A stretch of DNA of 5,852 bases. Origin: JAPLXD01 sp041662765. Lineage in GTDB: Bacteria > Patescibacteriota > Minisyncoccia > Moranbacterales > UBA11712. Shown here piece after piece: positions 5,747 through 5,852 of the stretch. The stretch covers positions 1-5,852 of the forward strand of contig JBAZRT010000041.1 of NCBI GenBank assembly GCA_041662765.1. Reading direction: 5' to 3'. How positions within the stretch are numbered: position 1 is the stretch's first letter; every line of letters begins with the position of its first letter. Under the pieces are notes generated by a model, which searched no databases, had not been told where the DNA came from, and saw only the letters and a list, made by a program, of their open reading frames with translations. The position numbers and the translations under genes were made by a program.

Positions 5747-5852
5747 ATGCCGGAAAACAAAAGCAAAAAACTGCCCGTGTCGGTTGTGATGGTCATATAC
5801 AATGAGGAAGCGCTGATCGAGAGGGCTATTTTGTCCTTCGCGGATATTGTGG
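5747..5852 (+). CDS. GT2-family glycosyltransferase, N-terminal fragment (continues past window)
   Basis: Only the first 35 codons are in the window. After a short polar, Lys-rich lead (residues 2-8), the protein reads LPVSVVMVIYNEEALIERAI and then LSFADIV, the first strand and helix of a GT2 GT-A domain. The YNEE form with a following SFADIV helix resembles WaaE/KdtX-type transferases, where a D-x-S-T-D block would come next; that part is outside the window, so the subfamily is a guess. The gene starts seven bases after the stop of the truncated GT4-like gene and is the fourth GT2 of the operon. The start is the only ATG positioned before the first strand. Confidence 0.8.
   Translation, partial: MPENKSKKLPVSVVMVIYNEEALIERAILSFADIV

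Noticed and set aside
1..5852. CRISPR array, insertion sequence, tRNA, defence or phage genes
   Set aside because: No regularly spaced repeats, terminal inverted repeats, cloverleaf or relevant protein motifs were seen; coding frames account for nearly all of the window.

Overview
The window holds one side of a cell-surface glycan biosynthesis locus. It contains eight protein-coding genes (two run off the window edges) and no RNA gene, CRISPR array, insertion sequence or integrase that I can see. Coding density is very high: the only gap above 10 bases is 49 bases between two divergent genes. The organism is probably a bacterium with a compact genome. The A/T-rich, Lys/Phe/Ile-rich coding, the stop-start overlaps and a large membrane sugar transferase of TMTC type with a small N-terminal helix-turn-helix-like domain recall Patescibacteria (CPR). 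That assignment is inference from style, not from a marker gene. UGA acts as a normal stop at three gene junctions and is absent inside the frames, so the UGA-Gly code of Gracilibacteria/Absconditabacteria is not in use here.

Layout. Bases 1-1281 (minus strand) are the first 427 codons of a polytopic GT-C-type glycosyltransferase resembling the TMTC/PMT_2 group; its C-terminus, where TPR repeats would be expected, lies beyond the left edge. Bases 1282-1330 are a short divergent control region with an imperfect dyad. From 1331 to the right edge all genes are on the plus strand in one tight operon: GT2 glycosyltransferase, second GT2 glycosyltransferase, class I SAM methyltransferase, left-handed beta-helix O-acetyltransferase, third GT2 glycosyltransferase with a C-terminal membrane domain, a 146-residue remnant of a GT4-like glycosyltransferase with its middle missing, and the start of a fourth GT2 enzyme.

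How they work together (inference). Three or four GT2 enzymes would add sugars one after another to a growing, probably lipid-linked glycan on the cytoplasmic face. The methyltransferase and acetyltransferase would decorate or cap the sugars. The divergent GT-C protein would use a lipid-linked sugar on the outer face, perhaps to glycosylate proteins or the glycan. No flippase, polymerase, ligase or nucleotide-sugar synthesis gene lies in the window.

The most unusual points are the internally deleted yet open GT4-like gene (5299-5739), the N-terminal helix-turn-helix-like segment on the GT-C enzyme, and an operon-wide pattern in which ATGA junctions lack Shine-Dalgarno sequences while the other downstream starts have purine-rich ones. 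I found no convincing previously undescribed system such as a defence or mobile element.
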